Shown here: in pieces, positions 42,964 to 52,671 of the stretch
Position numbering within the stretch: position 1 is the first letter of the stretch
Layout: each line of letters opens with the position of its first letter
Origin: CAISIP01 sp963974265
Lineage (GTDB): Bacteria > Pseudomonadota > Gammaproteobacteria > Burkholderiales > Burkholderiaceae_C
Assembly: GCA_963974265.1 (NCBI GenBank)
Contig: CAXBDR010000001.1
Span: 7,158 to 71,157 of the forward strand
Direction: 5' to 3'
Length of the DNA: 64,000 nucleotides
Translations under genes and position numbers: made by a program
The notes under the pieces: model-generated
The model's input: only the letters and a program-made list of their open reading frames with translations
What the model was told of the DNA's origin: nothing
The model's database searches: none

Positions 42964-44049
42964 TCAGCCCCAGGGCTGCAGGCGCCGCATCGAACGGTGC
43001 CAGCGCAACAGGTCCGCGTCGGGCATCACGGAACCGGACGCCGGTCGATCCGCGACGCCGTCGTCCGGCCCCGTGCGGGACCGCGCCGTTCGCTCGGCCA
43101 GCCGGTCCGCCACCCAGCCCGCCGCCAGCCCCAGCACCCGATCGCGCTGATCGACACCGTGGGCGTCGACCATGAAATGATCATGGCCGGGCAGTTCCCA
43201 GTAGGTCAGGCCACCATGGCCGGCGTCCCGGTATGCCTGTTGCGCCAGCCGGGCCGATGCGACCGGTGCCTGCGCATCGCGCTCGCCCTGCACCAGCAGC
43301 ACCGGCGCCGCCGACGTCAACAAGGCGCGCACCGGCACCGTGTCGGCCACGTCGGCCCACCAGCGCAGCGAGTTGCCGCCCCACTCCGACACCGGGCGCG
43401 CGCCCGGGCCGGGATCGCGCCGCGCCTGCGCCAGCAGGCCGTCGAGCTGCTGTGCCACGGGTGGCGGAACCACGCGCCGGATCGAGGTTGCAAGGGTCTC
43501 GCCCAGGCTGCTCGACAGCACCACCACCGCATCCGGATGGGCCATCGGCGCCAGTTGCGCCACCACGGCCCCGCCCTCGGAGCCGCCGAACAACACCAGC
43601 GGCCCGTTCCACCCGGGCGCATCACGCAAGGCCCGCAGCACCTGCCGGGCGTCTGCGGCGCGCTGGCTGACCGTGTGGTGGAGCCGGTAGTCCTGCGAAC
43701 AGTCGGCCATGGCGTCGGCGGGGCGATCATCCGGCGACACGCCGTATTTCTCCACCGTCAACAAGGCCAGCGCGGGTGCGACGGCATGGGCCGCCGCCAC
43801 GCTGGTGCTGGCCGATGCCGGCAGGCAGCCCGAACCCTGGGCCACCAGCAAGACGCCCCGGGGCGAGCCGGCCTCGGGTGCTGCGATCAGGGGCGGCGTC
43901 AACGACCAGTGGATCAGGCTGCCGTCGGCCCGCGGGCTGGTGCCGGACTGGACCGCGGCAGCCTGGGCCAGGCCACATGCCAGCAAGGCGGTGACAGCCG
44001 CCGCGGACCGCAGCCATGGCCGCGCGCACACGGTTGGCATGGATTGCAT
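42964..44049 (-). CDS. Exported alpha/beta hydrolase (dipeptidyl/acyl peptidase-like)
   Basis: 361-residue protein with a signal peptide of about 30 residues ending near GLAQAAAV. The nucleophile elbow is LVLFGGSEGGAVVAQL (GxSxG); the acid is probably in LLVQGERDAQAPVAS and the His in LPGHDHFMVDAHG, completing a Ser-Asp-His triad. Esterase, peptidase and lactonase activity are all possible. ATG 44049 has GGGAG 4 bp upstream. The downstream acetyltransferase gene begins after only 4 bp. Confidence 0.83.
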   Translation of the reverse strand: MQSMPTVCARPWLRSAAAVTALLACGLAQAAAVQSGTSPRADGSLIHWSLTPPLIAAPEAGSPRGVLLVAQGSGCLPASASTSVAAAHAVAPALALLTVEKYGVSPDDRPADAMADCSQDYRLHHTVSQRAADARQVLRALRDAPGWNGPLVLFGGSEGGAVVAQLAPMAHPDAVVVLSSSLGETLATSIRRVVPPPVAQQLDGLLAQARRDPGPGARPVSEWGGNSLRWWADVADTVPVRALLTSAAPVLLVQGERDAQAPVASARLAQQAYRDAGHGGLTYWELPGHDHFMVDAHGVDQRDRVLGLAAGWVADRLAERTARSRTGPDDGVADRPASGSVMPDADLLRWHRSMRRLQPWG

Positions 44050-44264
44050 GAGACTCCCTGTCGGTGTTCTGAAGCCCCGTATCTTGCCAAAAAATCGGCG
44101 AGCAGGGCCCGGTCGCGACAACGAACATGCGGACTCCGGAACCGGCCTGGTCGCATCCGCATCACCGCGGCGCCGCGTGCGTGTGATACCGTGGCGTTCC
44201 TTCGGGATGGCGGCGGGTCCGCGCTCCCGCCACATGGACCTCACCCAGCAATCGAGACCGGATC

Positions 44265-45599
44265 TTGGGAAAACTGTTGATTCCTCTGGCAGCCCTGCTC
44301 AGCGGCGTGGGCCTGCTGATCGTGGGCACCGGCCTGATGTTCGCCGCCATCGGCGCGCAGGCCTCGACGGCCAATTTCTCCAGCCTGGTGACCGGCCTGG
44401 TGATGTCCGCCTATTTCGCCGGCGCCATCTACGGCACCTATGCCTGCCCGCACATCATCCGCAAGGTCGGCTTCATCCGGGCGTTCGCGGCCATGGCTTC
44501 GGTGGCGTCCACGCTGCCGCTGCTGCATGCCTTGTGGATCAATCCCGTTTTCTGGGGCGCGCTGCGTTTCATCACCGGCCTGTGCCTGGTCGGCCTGTAC
44601 CTGGTGGTCGAGAGCTGGCTCAACGTGGTGGCACCGACCGACAAGCGGGGCAAGGTGTTCGCCATCTACCTGGTCGTCAACATGGTGGCGCTGGCCGTCG
44701 GCCAGTGGCTGATCCTGGTCGGCGACCGCAACGGTTTCGTGCCCTTCGTGCTGGTCTCGGTGCTGTTCTCGTTCGCGTTGTTGCCGATCACGCTGACGCC
44801 GGTCGAACAGCCGGAGATCACCGAGGCACCCAAGTTCAGCCTGATCGAATTGTTCACGATCTCGCCCATCGGTACCCTCGGCGCGCTGGTGTCGGGCATG
44901 CTCAGTGGCCCGCTGCTGGGCCTGGGCCATGTGTTCGGCGCCGGTGTCGGATTCAGCGATGCCGGCATCGCCACCTTCATGGCGGCCACCATCCTGGGCG
45001 GTGCCGCGTTCCAGTGGCCGGTGGGCCATTTCTCCGACCGTCACGACCGGCGCCTGGTGCTGTTCTGGGTGGCCGTCGCCTGCGCGGGCGTGGCCGGCGT
45101 CGGTTTCCTGCTGGCGCGCGACTACGAGAATTCGTTGATCGCGCTGGGCGTCGTGTTCGGCGGACTGGCGTTCACCGTCTACGGCATCAGCGTCGCCCAC
45201 GTCAACGACCTGGTCGACCGGGTCAAGGTGCTGCAGGTTACCGGCGGACTGCTGCTGCTCAACGGCATGGGCGCCACCATCGGCCCTACGCTGGCCGGCG
45301 GCATGATGGACCTGATCGGGCCCGAGGCCCTGATGCTGTATTTCTCCGTGGTACTGGCCGCGCTGGCGGCGCTGACCTGGCACTACCGGCGCAAGTTCCC
45401 GATGAACCGCGGCGAACCCAGCGAGAAGGCCGATTTCGTGATGGCCGGCGCCAGCACCCAGGCGGTACTGCCGATGGACCCGCGTTTCCCCGACAGCGAA
45501 ATGCCCGCGCACGACGCCGCGGCGGGCGAGCCCGCCTCGCCCCCACCGCCGGAAGAGCCCATCCCACCCCCCACGGCCCCGTCCGGACCGGCGGCCTGA
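44265..45599 (+). CDS. MFS transporter (YcaD/UMF-like) with TTG start
   Basis: 444-residue, 12-helix major facilitator protein of the YcaD-like group (GLVMSAYFAGAIYGTYACPH, FITGLCLVGLYLVVESWLN, WPVGHFSDRHDRRLVLFW). The last ~60 residues form a soluble Pro-rich tail (PPPPEEPIPPP). No ATG occurs before the first helix; TTG 44265 (MGKLLIPLAAL) is the likely start, with TTG 44277 as alternative. The gene precedes the GMC/dehydratase/aldehyde dehydrogenase genes by 164 bp, on the same strand, so it could import their substrate. Confidence 0.85.
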   Translation: MGKLLIPLAALLSGVGLLIVGTGLMFAAIGAQASTANFSSLVTGLVMSAYFAGAIYGTYACPHIIRKVGFIRAFAAMASVASTLPLLHALWINPVFWGALRFITGLCLVGLYLVVESWLNVVAPTDKRGKVFAIYLVVNMVALAVGQWLILVGDRNGFVPFVLVSVLFSFALLPITLTPVEQPEITEAPKFSLIELFTISPIGTLGALVSGMLSGPLLGLGHVFGAGVGFSDAGIATFMAATILGGAAFQWPVGHFSDRHDRRLVLFWVAVACAGVAGVGFLLARDYENSLIALGVVFGGLAFTVYGISVAHVNDLVDRVKVLQVTGGLLLLNGMGATIGPTLAGGMMDLIGPEALMLYFSVVLAALAALTWHYRRKFPMNRGEPSEKADFVMAGASTQAVLPMDPRFPDSEMPAHDAAAGEPASPPPPEEPIPPPTAPSGPAA

Positions 45600-45763
45600 G
45601 ACAGGCCGCAACCCGCCTGACGCCGGCATGACGCGCCGGGTCAATTACTTGAATTGCCGCATCGGCGGGGACGGGTCGCGGCGGCGGTTGCCGCCTACAC
45701 TTTCGTTTCTGCCTGCACGGCGGCGTCGTTGCGCCGCGCGCCGGGCGAACATCAAGGACTCTC

Positions 45764-47389
45764 GTGGCGGCTCAGGAATACGACTACATCGTCGTCGGTG
45801 CCGGTTCGGCCGGCTGTGTGCTGGCCGACCAGCTCAGCGCCGGCGGGCGGGCCACGGTGCTGGTGCTCGAGGCCGGTGGCCATGACCGGCGGCTGTGGAT
45901 CAACATGCCGATCGGATACGGCAAGACCTTCTACGACGAACGCGTCAACTGGAAGTTCGAGGCCCAGTCCGACCCGGGCCTGAAGGACCGGCGCATCTAT
46001 TTCCCGCGCGGCAAGGTGGTGGGCGGCTCGAGTTCGATCAACGCCATGGTGTATTGCCGCGGCTTGCCGGGCGATTTCGACGACTGGGCCGCCGCCGGCA
46101 ATCGCGGCTGGGGCTGGAGCGACGTGGCGCCGGTCTATGACCGCTTCGAGCGGCGCGTCGACGCCGACGGAACACCGGCGGCCGAAGGCGGCCCCTTGTT
46201 CGTCAGCGACGTGCGCCGGCAACTGCATCCGATGGCGCGCCACTTCTTCGCCGCCGCGCAACAGGCCGGCCTGCCGCTCACCGAGGATTTCAACGGCCCC
46301 GAACCCGAGGGGATCGGCCGCTACCACATCAACACCCGGCGCGGCATGCGCTGGTCGGCGGCCGACGCCTTCCTGCGCCCGGCACTGCGCCGCGGCCAGG
46401 TCACGCTGGCCACCGGCGCGCTGGCCGAACGCATCGTGTTCGAAGGTCGCAAGGCCGTCGGCGTGACCTACCGCCAGGATGGCGCGCGCCACACGGCCCG
46501 GGCCCGCGCGGCCGTGGTGCTCAGCGCCGGCGCCATCCAGAGTCCGCAGCTGCTGCAGCTCTCGGGCGTGGGCCCGGGCGCGCTGCTGCAACGCCACGGC
46601 GTCAACCCGGTGCTGGTGCAGGAGCAGGTCGGCACCCGGCTGCAGGACCACCTGGCGATGAGCTACAGCTACCAGTCGCTCGAACCCACGCTGAACAATG
46701 TGTTGTCCAGCCTGTGGGGCAAGCTGCGGGTCGGCGTGCAATACGTGACCACGCTGGGCGGGCCGCTGAGCATCAGCGTCAACCAGTGCGGCGGCTTCGT
46801 GCGCTCGCATGCCGGCGCGACGCAGGCCGACATGCAGCTGTATTGCAATCCGATCACCTATACGCTCGCCGCCTCGAAAACCGGCACGCAGATCGTGCCG
46901 GACCGCTTTGCCGGCTTCATCCTGTGTTTCCAGCCCTGTCGGCCGCTCAGCCGCGGGCGGGTGGAGATCGCCGGCCTGGACGCCGCCAGCGCGCCGATCA
47001 TCACGCCGGGTTATCTCTCGCACCCCGAAGACGTGGCGCAGGCCTTGCGCGGCGCGCAGCTGGTCCGCCGGCTGGAGAACACCGACGCCATGCGGGGCCT
47101 GATCCGCACCCCGATCGCGCCGCGGCTCGACGCGATGGACGACGCGGCCATGGTCGAGGACTTCCGCAACCGCGCCAGCACCTGTTACCACCCGGTGGGC
47201 AGTTGCGCGATGGGACCCGATGCGGCGACCTCGGTCGTCGACGCCAACCTCAAGGTGCACGGCCTGGACCATCTTTACGTGGTCGATGCCTCGGTGTTTC
47301 CCAACGTCACCTCGGGCAACACCCATGCACCGACGACCATGGTCGCGCACAAGGGCGCGCAGGCCATCCTGGCGGCCGCGCGCGGCTGA
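45764..47389 (+). CDS. GMC family FAD-dependent oxidoreductase
   Basis: 541-residue GMC flavoprotein, a paralogue of the gene at 34957. It has IVVGAGSAGCVLADQLSAGG, FPRGKVVGGSSSINAMVYCRG and GAIQSPQLLQLSGVGPG; the catalytic His is in CYHPVGSCAMGPD and the Asn in SGNTHAPTTMVAHKGA. GTG 45764 with AAGGA 6 bp upstream is the start. It precedes an enolase-superfamily dehydratase by 33 bp, so it likely oxidises a polyol or sugar-type alcohol feeding that dehydratase, or an unrelated primary alcohol. Confidence 0.92.
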   Translation: MAAQEYDYIVVGAGSAGCVLADQLSAGGRATVLVLEAGGHDRRLWINMPIGYGKTFYDERVNWKFEAQSDPGLKDRRIYFPRGKVVGGSSSINAMVYCRGLPGDFDDWAAAGNRGWGWSDVAPVYDRFERRVDADGTPAAEGGPLFVSDVRRQLHPMARHFFAAAQQAGLPLTEDFNGPEPEGIGRYHINTRRGMRWSAADAFLRPALRRGQVTLATGALAERIVFEGRKAVGVTYRQDGARHTARARAAVVLSAGAIQSPQLLQLSGVGPGALLQRHGVNPVLVQEQVGTRLQDHLAMSYSYQSLEPTLNNVLSSLWGKLRVGVQYVTTLGGPLSISVNQCGGFVRSHAGATQADMQLYCNPITYTLAASKTGTQIVPDRFAGFILCFQPCRPLSRGRVEIAGLDAASAPIITPGYLSHPEDVAQALRGAQLVRRLENTDAMRGLIRTPIAPRLDAMDDAAMVEDFRNRASTCYHPVGSCAMGPDAATSVVDANLKVHGLDHLYVVDASVFPNVTSGNTHAPTTMVAHKGAQAILAAARG

Positions 47390-47422
47390 CAACACGCACG
47401 CATTTCACAAGGAGCACACGCC

Positions 47423-48616
47423 ATGCAACTCGAATCGATCAAGACCTACGTGGTCGGCAACCCGCCGCCGTCGTTCGGCGGCAGGTATTTCGTATTCGTC
47501 AAGATCCGTACCGCCTGCGGCATCGAGGGCATCGGCGAAGCCTATGCGGCCACCTTCAGTCCGCACGTGATCACGGCCATGGCCGAGGACCTGTTCGCGC
47601 GCGTGTTCGCCGGGCAGGACCCGATGCAGGTCGAGACGCTGTGGCGCAAGGCCTACGGCGCCGGCTTCACGCTGCGCCCGGACGTGTCGCTGATGGGCGT
47701 GCTCAGCGCGCTCGAGATGGCCTGCTGGGACATCACCGGCAAGGCGCTGGAACAACCGGTCTACAAGCTGCTCGGCGGCCTGGTCAACCCGCGCCTGCGC
47801 ACCTACACCTACCTGTATCCCGATGCGAACGAAGACGATTCGTTCTACGACGATCCGGTCAGGTCGGCCGAACGCGCGGCGATCTACGTGGACCAGGGCT
47901 TCACCGCGGTCAAGCTCGATCCGGTCGGCGGTTATTCGGTGTTCGACCCGCGCCAGCCCACGCTCGAGCGCATGGACCTGTCGGAGCGTTTCTGCAAGCT
48001 GATCCGCGAGGCGGTCGGCGACAAGGCCGACATCCTGTTCGGCACGCACGGGCAATACACGGTGTCGGGAGCCAAGCGCATGGCCCGGCGGATCGAGAAG
48101 TACGACCCGCTGTGGTTCGAGGAGCCGACACCGCCCGAGCGACCCGAGATGATGGCCGAAGTGGCGCGGCACACCAGCATTCCGGTGGCCACCGGCGAGC
48201 GCCTGTGCAGCAAGTACGAATTCGCACGCGTGATAGAAACCGGCGCGGCGTCCATCCTGCAACCCAACCTGGGCCGGGTCGGCGGCATCCTGGAGGCCAG
48301 GAAGATCGCCGCCATGGCCGAGGCCCACTACGTGCAGGTGGCTCCCCACCTGTATTGCGGACCGGTGGTGGCCGCCGCCAACATCCAGTTCGCCGCCAGC
48401 ATCCCGAACTTCCTGATCCTCGAGAGCATCCAGCAACTCGGCGGTTTCCACGAGAAGCTGCTGAAGAAGAAGATCCAGTGGGAAGACGGCTACGTGATCC
48501 CGAGCAAGGAGCCGGGCCTGGGCGTGGAACTGAACGAAGAAGTCGCGCTGGCCCATCCCTACAGCGGCACCGCACTGCACCTGGAGATGGCCCAGCATCC
48601 ACTGGGATACCACTGA
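47423..48616 (+). CDS. Enolase-superfamily (mandelate racemase/muconate lactonizing family) dehydratase
   Basis: 397-residue enzyme with an N-terminal capping domain and a TIM barrel, like sugar-acid dehydratases of the galactonate/mannonate dehydratase group. Visible are VKLDPVGGYS on the second strand, the metal ligands in FGTHGQY, LWFEEPTPPERP and PVATGERLCS, and the late NLGRVGGILEARKIA and APHLYCGPVV segments. Abstraction of the alpha-proton and loss of water would give a 2-keto-3-deoxy acid. ATG 47423 has AAGGAG upstream. The substrate stereochemistry cannot be read from this sequence. An aldehyde dehydrogenase follows. Confidence 0.9.
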   Translation: MQLESIKTYVVGNPPPSFGGRYFVFVKIRTACGIEGIGEAYAATFSPHVITAMAEDLFARVFAGQDPMQVETLWRKAYGAGFTLRPDVSLMGVLSALEMACWDITGKALEQPVYKLLGGLVNPRLRTYTYLYPDANEDDSFYDDPVRSAERAAIYVDQGFTAVKLDPVGGYSVFDPRQPTLERMDLSERFCKLIREAVGDKADILFGTHGQYTVSGAKRMARRIEKYDPLWFEEPTPPERPEMMAEVARHTSIPVATGERLCSKYEFARVIETGAASILQPNLGRVGGILEARKIAAMAEAHYVQVAPHLYCGPVVAAANIQFAASIPNFLILESIQQLGGFHEKLLKKKIQWEDGYVIPSKEPGLGVELNEEVALAHPYSGTALHLEMAQHPLGYH

Positions 48617-48787
48617 AACAGGGGGTCCACCGGCTCGCCGAAACGGATATTCTCTGAGCCCGTTGCCACCACTTCGCGCCCAGATGCGTACGGCCCCATG
48701 GACTTATCCGATCCCGCCTGCAGCCTCGTGGCACAAGCCACCTCGCAGGTCTATTACGTCGGCCGACGCCGACCACCCGGCAGCATC

Positions 48788-50212
48788 ATGAAAACCTATC
48801 GCAATTTCATCCACAACGAATGGGTCGCCCCCGAGAACGGCTCCCTGATGGCCGTCGACAACCCGGCAACCGAAAAACTCGTGGCCCATGTCAGCGCGGC
48901 CAGCAGCGCACAGGTGAATGCCGCCTGCGAAGCCGCGGCACTGGCGCAACGCGCCTGGCGCCGGCTGCCGGCCATCGAGCGCGGCCGCTACCTGCATGCG
49001 CTGGCCGATGCGCTGGTCGCCCGCAAGGACGCCATCGGTGCGGCGTTGGCGCGTGAATCCGGCAAGAGCCTGCAGGACGCAAGCAACGAGGCGATCTATG
49101 CCGCCGACATCACGCGTTACCACGCCGAGTGGGCGCGACGCATCGAAGGCGAGGTCATCCCCAGCGACGCGGCCAACGAGAACCTGGTGCTGCACCGTGA
49201 GGCCATCGGCGTCGTGGCCTGCCTGATCCCGTTCAACTACCCGGTCTACACCTTGCTGCGCAAGATCGCGCCGGCACTGATCACCGGCAACACCGTGGTC
49301 GTGCGGCCGAGCAACAACACGCCATGCAGCGCATTCGAGATCGCCCACGCGGTGCTCGACGCCGGTCTGCCACCGGGGGTGGTCAACATCATGACCATGG
49401 GCCACGCGGAAGCCGAGGCCATGTGCACGCATCCGCGCGTGGGCATGATCACGCTGACCGGCGGCCTGAAGGCCGGACGCCGGGTTCTGGACTACGCCAA
49501 GACCAACATCGCCAAGCCCTCGCTGGAGCTGGGTGGCAAGACACCGGCCCTCGTGGCCGCCGACGCCGACCTGGAGGCGGCGGCGCAGGCCATCGTCGGC
49601 TCCAAGACCACGAACTGCGGCCAGCTGTGCACCGCGGTGGAGCGGGTGTATGTGCACCGCTCGGTGCACGATGCACTGGTGAGCCTGCTGCGCGACAAGA
49701 TGCGCAACGTTCAAGTAGGCGACCGCGCGGCCGATCCGTCCCGCATGGGCCCACTGATCAGCGCCGACAGCCGCCAGAACATCCACGACATGGTGCAGCG
49801 TGCGGTGGCCGCCGGAGCCAGGCTGGAATGCGGCGGCGTCATGCCCGCGGGCCCCGGGTTCTTCTATCCGCCGACCTTGCTGACCGGTGCCAGCCAGGAG
49901 TCCGAGATCGTGCAGGAGGAAGTCTTCGGCCCGGTGCTGTGCGTCTTGCCCTACGACAGCTTCGACGACGCACTGGCCATGGCCAACGACCACCAGTACG
50001 GACTGGCGTCGGTGCTGTTCACCAACGACTACCGCCAGGTCATGCAGGCCGGCAACGAGATCGAGGCCGGCGAGTTGTACATCAACCGCACGCCCGCCGA
50101 CCCGTACCAGGGTTACCACGCCGGCTGGAAACGCTCCGGCCTGGGTGGTGACGACGGCAAGCACGGCATGCTGGAGTTCACGCAGACGCGGTTGGTGGTG
50201 ATGCCGTACTGA
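48788..50212 (+). CDS. Aldehyde dehydrogenase (lactaldehyde/AldA-like)
   Basis: 474-residue NAD(P)-dependent aldehyde dehydrogenase. The general base Glu is in LELGGKTPALV and the nucleophile Cys in TTNCGQLCTAVERV; both are intact, and VACLIPFNYPVYTLLRKIAPAL forms the cofactor-binding part. Overall pattern and length fit lactaldehyde/glycolaldehyde dehydrogenase AldA. ATG 48788 (MKTYRNFIHN) is the canonical start, 171 bp after the dehydratase. It would oxidise an aldehyde made by the GMC enzyme or by aldol cleavage of a keto-deoxy acid. Two hairpins follow the gene. Confidence 0.93.
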   Translation: MKTYRNFIHNEWVAPENGSLMAVDNPATEKLVAHVSAASSAQVNAACEAAALAQRAWRRLPAIERGRYLHALADALVARKDAIGAALARESGKSLQDASNEAIYAADITRYHAEWARRIEGEVIPSDAANENLVLHREAIGVVACLIPFNYPVYTLLRKIAPALITGNTVVVRPSNNTPCSAFEIAHAVLDAGLPPGVVNIMTMGHAEAEAMCTHPRVGMITLTGGLKAGRRVLDYAKTNIAKPSLELGGKTPALVAADADLEAAAQAIVGSKTTNCGQLCTAVERVYVHRSVHDALVSLLRDKMRNVQVGDRAADPSRMGPLISADSRQNIHDMVQRAVAAGARLECGGVMPAGPGFFYPPTLLTGASQESEIVQEEVFGPVLCVLPYDSFDDALAMANDHQYGLASVLFTNDYRQVMQAGNEIEAGELYINRTPADPYQGYHAGWKRSGLGGDDGKHGMLEFTQTRLVVMPY

Positions 50213-50223
50213 TCGCTCCCAGC

Positions 50224-50262
50224 CCTGGCTTCGCCAGGCCCCCGAGGGGTTCAAGAAACCCC
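50224..50262 (+). terminator. Tandem hairpins after the aldehyde dehydrogenase gene
   Basis: CCTGGC/GCCAGG with a 3-nt loop (50224-50238) and GGGGTT/AACCCC with a 5-nt loop (50246-50262) lie 11-50 bp after the stop. There is no T-tract. They sit between convergent genes and could act in either direction. Confidence 0.5.
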
Positions 50263-50322
50263 GGGCGGTCCGGCGTGTTGTTGAGAGTCACGGTCGCGGT
50301 GCGTCCATTGACGCGCCCCGCT

Positions 50323-51159
50323 TCAGAGCGAGGGTTTGCTGCCCTTGCCCACGCGTTTCTCGATGGCCTCGCTGCGCAACTTGTCGACCCGTTCGTTGGC
50401 CGCCAGTTCCGCCTTGACCCAGGACTGCACGTCGATCATCGTGGCTTGGACACGGGTTGCCGGCTGGTTGGCGGTTGCGGAAACCCGGTACTCCAGCATG
50501 CTGGCGCATTGGGCAAGATCTTTGCCCCGGCTGTGCAGGAACAGGTCGAGCCGGTACTTGCCGCCACCGGCCTTGCGGTACACCAGGTCCAGGATGCCCT
50601 TCTTCTGTCGTATGTCGGTGGTCGGCAACGACACACCGGTGCCGTTGGGATTGGTCGACAGGCAGTTCATGTCGCCGCTGCCAAATCTCCAGTGCTGGAT
50701 GCCGGTCGTGCTGGCCGACACAGCGCCGTATTTGTCGAGGAGCGCCTGGCTGAACTGGCCACCGGTGATCGGATCGACGTTGTTGGCGAGCATGCGCCGC
50801 ACACCGACCAGCATTCCGCCCGCCGGTGGCGGCGAGAACATCAACTCGAACGATTCCTCGCGCCGCTTGTTGCCCTGGATGTCAACCTTGCCGGCCGTGA
50901 TGCGGGCCAGGAAGTCATCGGTCTTGAGACCATGGTTGACGCCGTCGCTGTAGCCGTATGCCATCCGGATTTCATAGATCTTGTCCGCGCCGATGCCGTG
51001 CGTCTTGAGCGCCTGGACCGCTTGCTCGGGCGTCATGCCGAGCCGTAGCCCGACGATGTCGAACACGTTGTCATCGGCGAAGGCCGGCGAGCAGAAGGTG
51101 GTGAACAAGACTGTCGCAACCGTGCTGGCGACACGAGCCAGCTTTTTGTTGTACGGCAT
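50323..51159 (-). CDS. Exported hypothetical protein
   Basis: 278-residue protein of unknown function, with a signal peptide of about 28 residues ending at CSPAFADD. The mature start FDIVGLRLGMTPEQAVQAL resembles the repeated GLRLGMTPxE motif seen in several uncharacterised periplasmic proteins. A single Cys pair (DMNCLSTN and AQCASML) could form a disulfide. AAGGA lies 9 bp upstream of ATG 51159, with GGGAG directly next to it. It is flanked by convergent and codirectional genes of unrelated roles. Confidence 0.75.
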   Translation of the reverse strand: MPYNKKLARVASTVATVLFTTFCSPAFADDNVFDIVGLRLGMTPEQAVQALKTHGIGADKIYEIRMAYGYSDGVNHGLKTDDFLARITAGKVDIQGNKRREESFELMFSPPPAGGMLVGVRRMLANNVDPITGGQFSQALLDKYGAVSASTTGIQHWRFGSGDMNCLSTNPNGTGVSLPTTDIRQKKGILDLVYRKAGGGKYRLDLFLHSRGKDLAQCASMLEYRVSATANQPATRVQATMIDVQSWVKAELAANERVDKLRSEAIEKRVGKGSKPSL

Positions 51160-51305
51160 CTCCCTGCGTCCTTTCGATCAGATATGGAAATCGCGATGCT
51201 ACGAAACCCCCCGATGATGTCAAGGAAAGAGTGCCGCCCGCCGCCGTGAAGGCGCTTGAACGACCAGCGTCGACGTCGTCCCGTTTGCGGCTTCGACTCT
51301 GTGGC

Positions 51306-52571
51306 TCATGTCCGCGCCGACGTGGCGGGTCCATCCTGCGCCACCTGAAAACAGGCACGGCAGTGCCGCCAGGTCAGACCGATGGCGACGACGCCGCAGA
51401 GCGCGGTGACCGTGGCCGCGGTCGGCGCGCCCAGGTGCTCGGCGAGCCAGCCCGTGGCCAGGAATCCGAGCGGTGCCACGCCGATGCACATGGTCATCAT
51501 GCCCAGCGCCTCCGTGCGGCGATCGTCGGGCGCGGCGACGTAGACCAGCGTGGCCTGCATCACGGCGAAACCCGCTTGCGCGACGCCGATCACCAGCAGC
51601 ACGGTGGCGGTGAGCCACACGTTCCAGCTCCAGCCCAACACGATCTGCAGCACGAGAAACAGCAGCACGGCACCGAGGTACAGCTGCCCCTGGCGCAGGC
51701 GCGCGGCGAGCGAGGTCAGCACCAGCGCGCCGAGCAACGAACCGACGCCGTCGACACTGGCCAGCAGGCCGACGTCCTGCGCATCGAGCTGCAAGCGCAC
51801 CTGGCCGATCACCGGCACCATGCTCAGCACCGGCCAGCCGAACAGATTGAACAGGATCGTGATCCACAGGATCGCGCGCAGCGGGGGTGACGCGCGGGCG
51901 GCTTGCCAACCACGCACCAGCAAGGCGCGCAGCGTGGGCCGGGTCGTGTTCGGCGCCACGACCTGGCGTGACAGCCCGGTCAGCGCAGCCAGCACCGGCA
52001 GGTAGAAGATGCTCGTGAACACCAGCACGGCCGTGAGCCCGCCGTGCGCCAGCAGCAGGCCACCCAGGCCGGGGCCGATCAGGCGGCAGGCGTTCGAAGC
52101 CACGGCGTCCAGCGACATGGCCCGCACCAGCCGGCCGTGGCCGGCGATGTCGCCCATCAGGCTGCGGCGCATCGGCATGTCGCCCGCCCAGACGACACCG
52201 TTGATGAAACTCGCCAGCGCGAGGTGCCAGACCGCCAGCACGCCCAGCAGCGAGAGCACCAGCAGCACGCCACTGGTGACCAGCAGCATGGCATGAGTCG
52301 CAATCAGCACGGTGCGCCGCGACCGGCGCGTGGCCAGCGCGCCCAGAGCCAGGCCGAACAGCGACAACGGCAGCAGGCGCAGCATCATCAGCGTGGCGAC
52401 CCACAACGCCGACTGCGTGCGCTCGAACGTGAACACCGCAAAGGCCAGGATCTCGACCCAGCGGATCAGCGACATCAGCATGCCGACCGCCCACAGCCGA
52501 TGCAACTGCGTGTCGCGCAGCATGGACAGTGGCGCGACCGGGGCCGCGGTGGAGCTTGTGGGATGGGTCAA
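51306..52571 (-). CDS. MFS transporter (EntS/enterobactin exporter-like)
   Basis: 421-residue, 12-helix MFS protein. The start LRDTQLHRLWAVGMLMSLIRWV and the loops GALATRRSRRTVLIATHAM and MPMRRSLMGDIAG follow the pattern of the EntS/Bcr-like (DHA3) exporters. Such proteins export siderophores or drugs. Nothing nearby suggests a siderophore. ATG 52571 has no strong ribosome site. It follows the LysR gene by 100 bp on the same strand. Confidence 0.87.
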   Translation of the reverse strand: MTHPTSSTAAPVAPLSMLRDTQLHRLWAVGMLMSLIRWVEILAFAVFTFERTQSALWVATLMMLRLLPLSLFGLALGALATRRSRRTVLIATHAMLLVTSGVLLVLSLLGVLAVWHLALASFINGVVWAGDMPMRRSLMGDIAGHGRLVRAMSLDAVASNACRLIGPGLGGLLLAHGGLTAVLVFTSIFYLPVLAALTGLSRQVVAPNTTRPTLRALLVRGWQAARASPPLRAILWITILFNLFGWPVLSMVPVIGQVRLQLDAQDVGLLASVDGVGSLLGALVLTSLAARLRQGQLYLGAVLLFLVLQIVLGWSWNVWLTATVLLVIGVAQAGFAVMQATLVYVAAPDDRRTEALGMMTMCIGVAPLGFLATGWLAEHLGAPTAATVTALCGVVAIGLTWRHCRACFQVAQDGPATSART

Positions 52572-52671
52572 GACGCTACGGTATCGCCAAGCGACTGCGA
52601 TGGGACGGATCCGGTGCGACGGGCACAGCGCGATTTTGACCCAAGCCGATGCCCAGGCGCCGCCGCGCGGG